Both the position numbers and the translations under genes were made by a program. 64,000 nucleotides of DNA. Source: Stomorhina lunata (Eukaryota; Arthropoda; Insecta; Diptera; Rhiniidae). The stretch covers positions 20,077,111 through 20,141,110 of the forward strand of contig OW121744.1 in assembly GCA_933228675.1 (NCBI GenBank). Direction: 5' to 3'. The notes under the pieces are model-generated. The model searched no databases and was not told the origin of the DNA. It was given only the letters and a program-made list of their open reading frames with translations. The first letter of the stretch is position 1. Each line of letters starts with the position of its first letter. Of this stretch, positions 36,140 through 46,847 are shown piece after piece.

Positions 36140-38095
36140 ACTTCACCGCAATGATACAAATATAAAGTTTCATTTAGGTCGGATTTAGAGATGAACGTCG
36201 ACTAGACTGAATAGTTTGGACATGCCAGTTATATGGAAAAAATAAGGTGTTTCTTCAAATGTTTGAAAAAAAATTTGACTTAGAATATATTTTCAAAAAA
36301 GTATTTAACAGCCTGATATTGAAAACTAAATAAGCTTTCCAACGAGATACATTGCATTAAAATCGGTTGAAAACTTTTCTAATTATTAAGGTTTTTCTAA
36401 AATATTTTATATCATTAAAGACTCCCCTGAGCATATGCAATAAAAAATATTTTTTTTTAATTTTATTAAGTTTGAATTTTTTACGTTTTGGGGACCTTAA
36501 AATATATAAATGTACATTTATTTTACAATGTGCTAACGTTAAGTCACTTTTGCATAGGGCGAAAAAAAATTACTTTTTTTAATACCGTTTTCAAAACTTC
36601 TTCTTTGTTTTTTTCAAGAATTTGTTAAACGAATTCGAAAAAAGTAAAAAAGAAATTACAGGGTGTTAGTAAGAACACCCAGAAGATTATTACGAGGAAA
36701 AAACTAGATCGATATCTCTAACGGATTAGCCGTACTTACGACTTAAAAACAAAGGTTTTCGACAAAAATACAACTTTTCACCGAAATTATAAAAAAGCAC
36801 AAGAATTGTTATATATAAGCAGTTTTTATAAACAGAACCGAAATTATTATTGATGCAATGGGTAGAAATATATATAAGAAATTTAGTTGAAATCAGATGT
36901 TGAAATCAGGGTCAAAAGTAAAATTTTTAAAATATAAAATTTTTATTCAAAACTGTGCTTGTTTTTATTGTTATATGAAAGATCTTTTAAAGACGCCTTT
37001 AATTACATTTTATAAAAAATAACCCTTGTGTATCCATGGAGTAGTCCATGTGTAGTATATGGGTACGCAAGGTTTAATTTGTATGAAATATAATTGTTTC
37101 ATACAAATTAACCCTTGCGTACCCATGGGCTAAGCATGCGAACTATTTAGAGCCCATGGGTACACAAAGGTTAATATGTATGAAATGTAATAAAAGACGT
37201 TTTGAACGAGTTTTTGAATTTTCATTGAAATATAACAATAAAAATATGTAATTTCTAGTATTTTTTTGAAAAATTTTTTTATTTAAAAAAATTTTTTTTT
37301 TTTTGGCACTGGTAATTAAAGGGTTAATGACATCCGGTTTCAATCAAATTTTTAATATATATTTCTGCCTATTGTAGCAATAATAATTTTAGATCTGCTT
37401 AACTGCTTTTTTTATAACTTTGGTGAAAAATTGGGTTTTAATCGAATTTATATGATTTTAAGTCTCAGGCACGCCTAAGCCGTTAGAAATATCGACCTAA
37501 TTTTGTCTTTATAGTAATCTACAGTATGTTTAACTAAAGTTCTGTAACTAATTTTTTACTTTTTTCAAATTTGTTTAACAAGCTATTGAAAAAATCAAAA
37601 AAGGAGTTTTGGAAACGGTATGAAAAAACACTTTTTTTCCTCCTGTGCAAAGTGACTTAACGTTAGCCCATTGTAACAAAAATAGATATTTAAATATCAA
37701 GAGGTCTCGAAAAAGTAAACTCAGTCAATTTTTTTTTAATTTTTTAAAAATAATTTTTTATTGCATATACTCAGGAGACTCTTTAAGGAAATTAAATATC
37801 TTTGGAAACCCTTAATAATTTGGAAAGCTTTTATTTAATTGATGTTAAAGTTTAATATCTCGTTGAAAAGCCCATTTAGTTCTCAGTACTATACGGTTAA
37901 ACACTTTATTGAAAATGTATTCGAAATGTAAATTTTGAAAAACAGTTGAAGAAACCCCTTATTTTTCCCATGTAACCGGCATGTTCAAACTTTGGCGTCA
38001 AGTTTGCAGAATTTTTCGATATCCGATCTAAATTAAACTTTGTATTTGGATTATTTGGGGTCAAATGTAAAAAATTTGTATCACTTCAATTTGCT
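36140..38095. mobile_element. 2-kb imperfect palindrome, foldback-like element
   Basis: The left arm (about 36140-37060) and right arm (about 37125-38095) are inverted copies. Matching landmarks include GGACATGCCAG/CCGGCATGTTC (36220, 37977), CAACGAGATA/TATCTCGTTG (36339, 37855), GCTAACGTTAAGTCACTTTGC-type sequence (36532, 37650) and TCTCTAACGG/CCGTTAGAAA (36714, 37481). The centre holds a nearly perfect 28-bp-arm hairpin. Divergence between the arms is substantial. No transposase is encoded; the frames at 36367-36582 and 37143-37343 are not supported. It is best described as a foldback or long-TIR non-autonomous DNA element. Confidence 0.85.
37061..37124. repeat. Central hairpin of the 2-kb palindrome
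   Basis: Left arm 37061-37088 (starts GGGTACGCAAGG) and right arm 37097-37124 (ends CCTTGCGTACCC) pair at 27 of 28 positions around an 8-base loop. Two further diverged copies of the same motif (CCATGGGTACACAAAGG-type) flank it at about 37020-37036 and 37154-37171 in mutually inverted orientation, so the motif occurs four times. Confidence 0.95.
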
Positions 38096-39717
38096 CCATA
38101 CAAAGTATGATATATGTGAATATTATATTACTTCAGATTCTCATACACACCCATCAGCTTTAGAATTCCTGGCTGTATATTTTTATATAAAACAAGTAAG
38201 AGTGGTATATTCGGCTTTGCCGAATCTTGGATACCCTTCACCAATGGTGTTGCAAAAGTACTTAATGTAATTCCTAGCAAAATTTGATTATACTAGTATT
38301 ATATGCAAAGAGTCTTTAAAATTAAGAGTCGGAAAAAGAAAAGCTTTTCGGTGGCGTCATCATCTAGAATAGTTAGGTTGGGCAGGTGGCTGATGTCTAG
38401 GGAAGCTTCACTTGGGTTTTTAAGTGGTCCCTTTGTGAAAGATAATGATTACTAGACTACAAGTAGAGAATGCATATTTAAGCCAGCCAGTAGCTTCGAA
38501 ATAAAATAGACACATATTTTACGAACATTTAATAAAGTTCGATAGACCAGATAAACCATGCAGAAAAGATGCTTCAAAATGTAGATGCCCTTACATTTGC
38601 AATAGCACATCGATTTGATGAAGTTTAAGTATTCTGGCATGCAACCCAAAAACACAGTGCCCAGTGAGGGTTGTGCACTTTAATTCGTACGAATTATCCA
38701 ACTAGTAAAAGTTCTTGATTAGTTATGTAAAACTCTGAAGTTAGCGGACTGATTTAGGTCAAAGCTTTAACAATGATAAGCCTTAAAATTATAGGGTATA
38801 CACTCTTAGTTTTAGATACATACGTGAAATATATAGCTTTTGAATGGATGGATATCAGCTTTGTCGGAAAAGTTATTAAAGATTTACTTATTAATCTGAA
38901 GTAAGTTAATTAATTAAAATGAACACTTCATCAATAATATTTGGGATGTATTGTTCTTTCGATCTGTCCGATGGATGTTTGGAAAGTTTTGCTCTAGTTC
39001 CTTGTGCAATTTTAATGTGATTTAATTTATCAGCATTAAATCGATTCCCGGTCGGGGTTATATGGGAGATTTCACTAAATGTGAATAGAGCTCGCCCATT
39101 TTCAATATCGAACTTTTCAAGAGATCAGAAATACTTTTGTCAAATATTGTCCCTCTAGAAAGTTTATTTTAGGCGCTATCGCCCTGAATATCAATATTGT
39201 ACAACGTCTTTATACTAAATGTCATCATCATATCTTAGGCGAAGTTATAAGGGATCAATTGTCAAACGTGAACGGATTTCTCCCAATTGCAATTAAAAAA
39301 TTTAAATTTTCGTTGATATGTGAGATACTTACATACATATGTAGGTTTTGAACGGATATCATGTAGTTAGCTGCATTTTTGTACTTCCTAGGAAGATTAC
39401 CTATAATTTGATATATAATACATTCTCAAATGTTATCATAATGTTCAAAAGTCAGACACAAAATTAAGATTAATGCAGAGTGTCTGTCTGCTAAAATCAG
39501 GTTTTACACAAAATTTTAGGATATTGGGCCACCCTGAATTTTATCATTGTCGATCAAAACACCATCGCTTAAACGCTAAATTATATCTACCACAAATTAC
39601 CGAATGCATCAGGATTTAGGTAATCTCCTGCGAAGGACGCTATTAAAATTCATCAAAATAAACACCTGAGATATCGACAAAACAGGAACTCCAAAAACTT
39701 GACTACAACAGAAAAAA

Positions 39718-39858
39718 TTACAGACAGGTAGACGGACGGACAAAAAAACAGACGGACGGACCGACAAACAAACAGACGGACGGACAGACAGACAAACAGA
39801 CGAACGGACGGACGGACAAACAAACAGACGGACGGACAGACAGACGAACGGACGGACG
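39718..39858 (-). repeat. GTCC/GTCT microsatellite core
   Basis: A tract of GACA/GACG/GACC-type tetranucleotides, about 35 units with frequent variants. It is the (GTCY)n region of the minus-strand element and produces the S/V/R/P-rich frame at 39609-39965, which is not a gene. Confidence 0.95.
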
Positions 39859-40057
39859 GAGGTCGCGAAATCGATTCTCCTGCCGATTCTAAGTTGATCG
39901 GTACAGTTTGAATGGTATTCGTAATCAGATTTGTGGAGTATAGATTTTAGAAAATCCTCACACAAAGAACGATGTCAAATTTCATCACAATCGGTCCATA
40001 AACACCTGAGATATCGCTGAAACAATGCTTACGAAATGTGAACAAAATTTCTTAGAC

Positions 40058-40600
40058 ACGTACTTTGGGCAATTTGCTGTACATCAAATGTAGTGTTATT
40101 GCGATATCTCAATTGCTTATGGACCGCTTTTGATAAAATTTAATAACGTGCTTGGCGGGCGAATTTCCTAAAATCTGATATAAAATTTATGTAGGTCCGT
40201 GCTAAAGGAGGATGGTTTTTCCTATTTCTGCATTTCATTTTTTCAACAAACATTCTCTAATGCGAACTTTGGGCAATTTGCGATACATCAAATTCAGTGT
40301 TTTAGCGATATCTCAGTTGTTTATGAACCGATTTTGATAAAATTTTACAGAGTGCTTTGGGAAACTATTTCCTACAATCTGATATATAAAATATTATCAC
40401 ATGTACACCAGGACTATCTTTTTTCTCTTGTTATTTAAAAGTGTGTTTCAATCAAAAATTTTAAAATTTTCGTCTAATTTTTGGTATTTTTTCGATATTT
40501 TCGGTGTTTATAAACCGATTTTAATGAAATTTAATAGCGTTCATTGCGGGAGAATTTCCTAAAATCTGATATATAATTTATGTAAGAACATCCTCCAGGG
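40058..40600 (-). repeat. Central ~200-bp tandem repeats of the INE-like element
   Basis: Landmarks TTTGGGCAATTTGC (40064 and 40268, 204 bases apart) and CGATTTTGATAAAATTT-type with TTTCCTAAAATCTGATATA (three occurrences, ending near 40182, 40387 and 40573) show two and a half to three tandem units. INE-1/DINE-type elements in Drosophila are known to carry comparable central tandem repeats. Confidence 0.75.
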
Positions 40601-40619
40601 GCTTCAGAAACTTGATTTC

Positions 40620-40639
40620 AACAGACAGACAGACAGACG

Positions 40640-40671
<32 letters not shown>

Positions 40672-40672
40672 G
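40620..40672 (-). repeat. Second GTCC/GTCT microsatellite core
   Basis: About 13 GACA/GACG units directly before the conserved CGATTCTCCTCCCGATTCTG block. It is the duplicate of the tract at 39718-39858. Confidence 0.95.
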
Positions 40673-41384
40673 ACATCGCTTAATCGATTCTCCTCCCGAT
40701 TCTGAGTCGATCGGTATAATTTTTATGGGGTCTACGATCACTAATAAAAAAATTACAAACGGAATCACAAACTTATAATACCCTTTCACCTATTGGTGAA
40801 GGGTATAAAAAAAATGTATTACTTTAACAACGATACACTTAGTCTTACATATTCATTTATAACTTTTTTTATAACAAAATAATTAGTATTTATTTCGAGT
40901 TTATAAAATCCACGGAAATTTTTTATATTTATACTATACATGAAAACTCTATTATACAATAATTGTATAAATTCTATAAATTTTCTTCTATATGAAGACC
41001 TTATTTTGAAAGTGGATTAAGTCCATTATTGTTAAATTGAGATATAAAAGTTTTTACGTTTTAGTGTTTTAAAACTATAGGTTACCAATTTTAGTTAATT
41101 AAATCTTAAGTTTTGATACGAACCTATCAAATTTTTTCTTTCATAAAAATGAATTTAAAAAACCCACTTGGAAGTATGGTTTTAAGCGGGTTGAATGGAC
41201 TTATACCACTTTCAAAATAAATACTTAAAACTATTCATTTTTTTTTACTTAAAAAATGTATGGGACTTAAACTCTTTTCAAAACAAATAAAATTTAAATT
41301 TTTGGTTTTGTATGAAAAAATTGTTACTTTTGAATTGAAAAATGTATGGGACTTAATCCACTTTCAAAACAAATAAAACGAAAA

Positions 41385-43458
41385 ATTTTGAAAAATATTT
41401 TTTGAAAAATTTCCTATAAAAAGTTAATTTTTGAAAAATTTCCTATAAAACGCAAATTTTCGAAAAATTTCCTATAAAAAGTAAATTTTTGAAAAATTTC
41501 CTAAAAAAGTAAATTTTTGAAAAATTTCCTGTAAAAACTAAATTTTTGAAAATTTTCCTGTAAAAAGTAAATTTTTGAAAAATTTCCTATAAAAAGTAAA
41601 TTTTTGAAAAATTTCCTATAAAAAGTAAATTTTTGAAAATTTTCCTGTAAAAAGTAAATTTTTGAAAAATTTCCTATGAAAAGTAAATTTTTGAAAAATT
41701 TCCTATAAAAGGTAAATTTTTGAAAAATTTCCTATAAAAAGTAAATTATTGAAAAATGTCCTATAAAAAGTTAATTTATAAAAAATTTCCTATAAAAAGT
41801 AAATTTTTGAAAAATTTCCTATAAGAAGTAAATTATTGAAAAATTTCCTATAAAAAGTAAATTTTTGAAAAATTTCCTATAAAAAGTAAATTTTTGAAAA
41901 AATTCCTATAAAAAGTAAATTTTTGAAAAATTTCCTATAAAAAGTAAATTTTTGAAAAATTTCCTATAAAAAGTAAATTTTTGAAAAATTTCCTATAAAA
42001 CGCCAATTTTTGAAAAATATCCTATAAAAAGTAAATTTTTGAAAAATTTCCTATAAAAAGTAAATTTTTGAAAAATTTCCTATAAAAAGTAAATTTTTGA
42101 AAAATTTCCTATAAAAGTAAATTTTTGAAAAATTTCCTATAGAAAGTAATTTTTTGAAAAATTTCCTATAATAAGTAAATTTTTGAAAAATGTCCTATAA
42201 AAAGTAAATTTTTGAAAAATTTCCTATAAAAGTAAATTTATGAAAAATTACCTATAAAAAGTAAATTTTTGAAAAATTACCTATAAAAAGTAAATTTTTA
42301 AAAAATTTCCTATAAAAAGTAAATTTTTGAAAAATTTCCTATAAAACGCAAATTTCTGAAAAATTTCCTATAAAAAGTAAATTTTTGAAAAATTTCCTAT
42401 AAAACGCAAATTTTTGAAAAATTTCCTATAAAAAGTAAATTTTTGAAAAATTTCCTATAAAACGCAAATTTTTGAAAAATTTCCTATAAAAAGTAAATTT
42501 TTGAAAAAGTAAATTTTTGAAAAATTTCCTGTAAAAAGTAAATTTTTGAAAAATTTCCTGTAAAAAGTAAATTTTTAAAAAATTTCCTATGAAAAGTAAA
42601 TTTTTGAAAAATTTCCTAAAAAAAGTAAATTTTTGAAAAATGTCCTATAAAAAGTAAATTTTTGAAAAATGTCCTATAAAAAGTAAAGTTTTGAAAAATT
42701 TCCAATAAAAAGTAAAGTTTTGAAAAATTTCCAATAAAAAGTAAATTTTTGAAAAATTTCCTATAAAAAGTAAATTTTTGAAAAATTTCCTATAAAAAGT
42801 AAATTTTTGAAAAATTTCCTATAAAAAGTAAATTTTTGAAAAATTTCCTATAAAAAGTAAATTTTTGAAAAATTTCCCATAAAAAGTAAATTTTTGAAAA
42901 AAAAGTAAATTTTTTAAAAATTTCCTATAAAAAGTAAATTTTTGAAAAATTTCCTATAAAAAGTAAATTTTTGAAAAATTTCCTATAAAACGCAAATTTT
43001 TTAAAAATTTCCTATAAAACGCAAATTTTTGAAAAATTTCCTATAAAAAGTAAATTTTTGAAAAATTTCCTATTTCCTAAAAAGTAAATTTTTGAAAAAT
43101 TTCCTATAAAAAGTAAATTTTTGAAAAATTTCCTATAAAAAGTAAATTTTTGAAAAATTTCCTATAAAAAGTAAATTTTTGAAAAATTTCCTATAAAAAG
43201 TAAATTTTTGAAAAATTTCCTATAAAAAGTAAATTTTTGAAAAATTTCCTATAAAAACTAAATTTTTGAAAAATTTCCTATAAAAAGTAAATTTTTGAAA
43301 AATTTCCTATAAAAAATATATTTTTGAAAAATTTCCTATAAAAAGTAAATTTTTGAAAAATTTCCTATAGAAAGTAATTTTTTGAAAAATTTCCTTTAAA
43401 AAGTAAATTTTTGAAAAAAAAAGTAAATTTTTGAAAAATTTTCTATTTCCTAAAAAGT
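41385..43458 (+). repeat. 29-bp minisatellite type H (GTAAA-T5-G-A5-TTTCCTATA)
   Basis: About 70 units with a 29 bp period, related to type A but with GTAAA replacing the second palindrome arm. CGCAAA variants recur; around 42345-42490 they alternate one-for-one with GTAAA units, forming a dimeric higher-order repeat. TTTCCTATTTCCT junction units occur at about 43070 and 43440. The array continues beyond a LINE insertion at 44647-44840. Confidence 0.95.
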
Positions 43459-44646
43459 AAATTTTTATTTATTTATTTATTTATTTATTTTATTTTCATT
43501 TCCTGTACAACAAGATTGAGTCTTATAATTAAAGTACAGGAACGCATAGTGTTATAAGATTTTTATGAATAATGATTAATGAAAATTAAGAAATAAGAAA
43601 AATAAACATATAATATTTGTATATGCGTATATATCTGCGGCAATAAATGACAAGTTATAAGTTAAGCTATTGATATTTTTTAATGCCACAGATATGTAAA
43701 ATTATAATAAAAAAAAAAAAAAAATTTAACTAAAATAATAAAAAAAAATGTTTGAAATTAATGAGGAAAAAACAAAATAAAATTTATGCAAAAGATTTAA
43801 ACAAAAATGATTTAAAACTATTAGCATTGCTATTAAGTTGTTGGTTCAGTGGAAGATTATTCCAAAGACGAGCGGCATGTACGTAAAACTGCCATTCAGA
43901 AACTAGGCATTGGTGTCGAGGTATCACGAGGTTATGATTACGTTGGGATTGAAAAAAACGAAGTTTATTAAATATGTATTTGGGAGTTTCAGTGTAAATG
44001 ATTTTATGCAAAAAAATGAGAGTGCGAATTTTTAATAAGCTATCAAGCGACACTCCGAAAAGATTATTGGAGACGGAAGACACATGATCATACCTTCTCA
44101 ATTTATATACGTATCTTGTAATATTGTTATAAAGGACATTTAGCTTTCTTCTGCTGACTGAATCGCAGCTTGAAAATATTTCACACCCATATAGTAGGGA
44201 AGGAATCAGGTAAGTTTTGGCAAGTAAGGTTCTTATTTTTAGTGGAATGAAATACTGTGAGGACCAGAGAGCCCTTAACTTTATATAAATTTGACCCACC
44301 AGAGAATTTACGTGGTCAGTCCATGTCAAGTTGTTATTGAAAATTATGCCGAGATTTTTCGCCGAATTGACAATTTCGATTTTGTCGCCATTTAGAAGAA
44401 TGTCATCGGTAATGATGGGAACTAACTTTTTTTTACAAATTATAATACATTTAGATTTGGCCGGATTTAAACAGAGCCCATTAGCACTAGCCCATAGGTT
44501 AATTTTTTCTAAATCGCTGTTTAGATGAGACACACCTGAGGCAATATCTTCTACTGGGCTACTTAGTGTAAGTTGTACATCATCTGCATATAAGTGGATT
44601 TTGCATTTTAAGAGTTGCTTTGGCAGATCAAATTTTTTTTTTTTTT
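43459..44646 (-). mobile_element. 5'-truncated non-LTR retrotransposon (LINE)
   Basis: Minus-strand layout: truncated start at 44632 next to a T-run (A-run on this strand, 44633-44646), reverse transcriptase C-terminal part, stop at 43784, about 280 bases of 3' UTR, and a terminal tail of TAAA/AAAT tetranucleotides (43459-43482 and slightly beyond). It is inserted in the 29-bp minisatellite. Flanks on both sides carry the same GAAAAATTT.CTATTTCCT then GTAAATTTTT segment, possibly a ~40-base target duplication, though the repetitive target makes this ambiguous. Confidence 0.88.
43784..44632 (-). CDS. Non-LTR retrotransposon reverse transcriptase, C-terminal fragment
   Basis: The frame is open for 282 residues from the truncation point to a TAA stop; no true start codon is present because the 5' end is missing. 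Residues 12-25 read IHLYADDVQLTLSS; YADD (44579-44590) is the catalytic RT motif C that binds the metal ions. WASANGLCLNPAKSK follows, typical of the next conserved RT motif in jockey/CR1/I-type LINEs. NSAKNLGIIFNNNLTW and YLIPSLLYGCEIF then represent the thumb/C-terminal region. The fingers, the first palm motifs and any endonuclease domain are absent. An intact frame to the stop suggests a fairly recent insertion. The family cannot be fixed without a search; the TAAA-type tail differs from a simple poly-A tail. Confidence 0.92.
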   Translation of the reverse strand, partial: FDLPKQLLKCKIHLYADDVQLTLSSPVEDIASGVSHLNSDLEKINLWASANGLCLNPAKSKCIIICKKKLVPIITDDILLNGDKIEIVNSAKNLGIIFNNNLTWTDHVNSLVGQIYIKLRALWSSQYFIPLKIRTLLAKTYLIPSLLYGCEIFSSCDSVSRRKLNVLYNNITRYVYKLRRYDHVSSVSNNLFGVSLDSLLKIRTLIFLHKIIYTETPKYIFNKLRFFQSQRNHNLVIPRHQCLVSEWQFYVHAARLWNNLPLNQQLNSNANSFKSFLFKSFA

Positions 44647-44840
44647 AAATTTTTGAAAAATTTCCTATTTCCTTAAAAAAGTAAATTTTTGAAAAATTTC
44701 CTATAAAAACTAAATTTTTGAAAAATTTCCTATAAAAACTAAATTTTTGAAAAGTTTCCTATAAAAAGTAAATTTTTAAAAAATTTTCTATAAAAAATTG
44801 ATTAATTTCCTATATTTGATAAATTTCCTATAAAAGTTAA
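44647..44840 (+). repeat. Remainder of the 29-bp minisatellite H right of the LINE
   Basis: About six diverged units continue the 41385-43458 array, so the LINE inserted into a pre-existing array near its right end. Confidence 0.9.
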
Positions 44841-45197
44841 TTTTTGAAATTAAAAATGTATTGGACTTAATCCATTTTCAAAACAAATAAATTCGAAATT
44901 TTTATTTCGTTTGAATAATGTTTTCTTTTAAATTGAAAATTTTGTAAATTGAAACTTAATTATTTTTCGCATAGTAAGATCCACAATTGCAGAACCTTTC
45001 CCCATCATTAACTTTTCTTTTTTTTTGGAATATGGACTTATTCCACTTTCAAAATAAAGTCTTCAATATATAATATATATTTATATTGTAGGTGGAAATT
45101 TATAGAGTTTATACAATTTATGGAAATTATATTAAAAATATAAAAAAATTTCCATGGATTTTAAAAAATCTAAAAAAATACGAATTAATTTGTTATA

Positions 45198-45485
45198 TAT
45201 CGTGTATATAAGATTAAAAGTTTGCCTGTATGTTCTTAATAGAATAGTAAACTGCACTTGATCATATTATGATCTTTAGCAAAGCTGGTGCGATTCATTT
45301 CCGGTAGATGGCGTCACTGACATTTAAGATTTTAAATTAATTGAATCGTAAGCTATGCATTCGATTTTGGGTTGATCGCACAAAATCAATAAACTGATTC
45401 AACATTAATTGGATATGTGTGTAATGTCTTTCCTTCAAGTTTATTTAAGTTGATGGCGCATCAAGGCGCGTATCTTACAGCTAGT
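45198..45485. other. Spacer of mixed composition
   Basis: Less AT-rich than most of the window (TGGCGCATCAAGGCGCGTAT at 45454-45473, with a GCGC-containing inverted motif). No gene or known element recognised. Confidence 0.45.
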
Positions 45486-45700
45486 AACATATAAGGTTTA
45501 CTACAATAAAATTTATTAGTCAAGAGATGCCGGATAGTACAAGAATTTCATTTAAACTAAATGTTTTGACAAACAAACGGATATCTTGAGACATCAAATT
45601 TTATTAATCTTTTGGCAAAATAATTTTTCTTTGAAAATCCCTAAAGTATGTTACACAATATTTTCTAAAAAGTCTAAGTTTTCGATCGATATCGAATATT
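45486..45700. mobile_element. MITE-1 copy, left end missing
   Basis: The right terminal repeat is present (CCCTAAAGTATGTTACACAA, then GTTTTCGATCGATATCGAAT) and the interior resembles other copies (GGTTTACTACA, CTAAATGTTTTGACAAACAA). The left GGGGCC end is absent. Confidence 0.75.
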
Positions 45701-46335
45701 CTCTTGCTTAGAAAATTTTCCCAGAAAGTACTTTAATAATATTAAAAAATTTAAACTGTATTTATAAAACACTATATTTAACTCAACTCCACTGCAACAC
45801 GTTTTCGTTAACACATTGGAAACCTTCACTATTATGCGGAATTTATAGCACAAACTAAGAGGGTTGATTTTCAAAGAAAACTATAACGATGCCAACGCAC
45901 TAACGACCAACTCTATCTAGGTGCCTTAACCATAGATAGCTATATCTAAATGTCTCTACGTATTGTTAGCTCTTCGGCAATGGCTTTCTTGGATATATAT
46001 AAATATTTTATTTTCTCTAGTTTTTCAACTTTTATGCTGTCGTTTGTTGGTAGTTCAAATCTTACTACCAACCATTAGCAAGTTGAAACGAAAATCTACT
46101 TCTCGTGTCCTAAAGACACCGTGACACAGTAAATGACTTCTTTAAATGGTGGTAAGTTATAGGGCAACAGCTATAAAATTTAATATTTTTCTTTTCATTT
46201 ACACACAATGTTGTCAATGTTAGTGTTTAAGGGATTTTAAATAAAGTTGTATGAATTTGTGGTTTGATGTATGATTTTGCTGATAAATTGCGGGAAATAT
46301 GTGTTTTCTGAATTTAAATTTACTAAATTTACTTT
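45701..46335. other. Spacer
   Basis: No gene supported; the minus frame 45674-45874 overlaps a MITE end and has no recognised domain. Confidence 0.5.
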
Positions 46336-46847
46336 CAGTTATGTGATGGACATTTTTCGTTTTCAAATCGATCGATTTCAGACATATTTTTTAGCTGATT
46401 TTCTGGGGCCAAATTACGGCATTCGATATCGATCGAAATCTTAGATATTTTCAAAACATTTGTATAGCATACTTTAAGGATAATAAAAATTATTTAAAAG
46501 ATGCACAGTTTACTATATATTTTTTAAGTTATTTGCCAAAAGATGAACAATAGTAAAAGAGTTTCAATTGAACTATATGTTTTTAAAAACTAATCAAATT
46601 GAATACCAAATTATAATAAACTTTTTGTATCGAAGTAACTTTGAACATCCCTAAAGTATGCTTCACAATATTCGCTTAAAAGTCTGAGTTTTCGATCGAT
46701 ATCGAATGCGGTAATTTGGCCCCTGTTATTGACTGATATTTTATCTTTCATTTGGTTTGAATTATTTGTGAAAATAACCGAAAATTTCCTTAAAAATATA
46801 TCTGAAATCGATCGATTTGAAAACGATCGTATTCCATCAAATACCTG
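46336..46847. mobile_element. MITE-2 copy, split by a nested MITE-1
   Basis: Left end CAGTTATGTGATGGACATTT and the inverse of the right end CAGGTATTTGATGGAATACG agree. Both continue into CGTTTTCAAATCGATCGATT, so the terminal inverted repeats span about 60 bp. A three-base TTT flanks both ends and may be the target duplication. A complete MITE-1 lies inside at 46405-46723. No open frame of transposase type is present; the 85-residue minus frame is read-through of both MITEs. Confidence 0.85.
46405..46723. mobile_element. MITE-1 copy, complete, nested in MITE-2
   Basis: 319 bases from GGGGCCAAATTACGGCATTC to GAATGCGGTAATTTGGCCCC, with terminal repeats containing CGATATCGATCGAAA. Subterminal sequence diverges into AGCATACTTTAAGGATAAT (left) and CATCCCTAAAGTATGCTTCA (right). 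It is the best-preserved copy and useful as a reference for the family. Confidence 0.92.

Larger units (their letters stand above)
38192..40807 (-). mobile_element. INE-1/Helentron-like element, second subfamily
   Basis: On the minus strand it starts TATACCCTTCACCAATAGG (at 40807) and ends with a CTTACTTGT terminus (at 38192). Its subterminal hairpin TTCGGC-TTT-GCCGAA (38210-38224) is perfect. A 5' hairpin TACCCTTTCACC/GGTGAAGGGTA (40779-40805) is also present. Two GTCC/GTCT microsatellite cores (39718-39858 and 40620-40672, seen as GACA/GACG on the plus strand) are each followed by the CGATTCTCC..CCGATTCTNAGT block, so the 5' part is duplicated. Three copies of a ~200-base central repeat lie between them. 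A stretch near 38330-38690 has different composition and may be a nested insertion. No replication protein is encoded. Confidence 0.82.
40871..45197. mobile_element. Long-TIR element enclosing a minisatellite array and a LINE insertion
   Basis: Left flank 40871-41035 and right flank 45035-45197 are inverted copies: ATAACAAAATAATTAGTATT against the inverse of AATTAATTTGTTAT; AAAATCCACGGAAATTTTTT against AAATTTCCATGGATTTT; CTTATTTTGAAAGTGGATTA against AATCC-type sequence at 45037-45060. Inside each flank are extra copies of GGACTTAATCCACTTTCAAA (41208, 41270, 41348, 44857). The enclosed DNA is the 29-bp minisatellite and, inside that, a truncated LINE. No transposase is seen. The element class (MITE-like or foldback) is uncertain, and the outer target duplication is not resolvable. 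Confidence 0.75.

Noticed and set aside
39609..39965. 118-residue minus-strand frame as a gene
   Set aside because: Its centre is the GTCC/GTCT microsatellite of an INE-like element and the flanks are element sequence.
44331..44528. Plus-strand frame opposite the reverse transcriptase
   Set aside because: Antisense shadow of the RT coding sequence.
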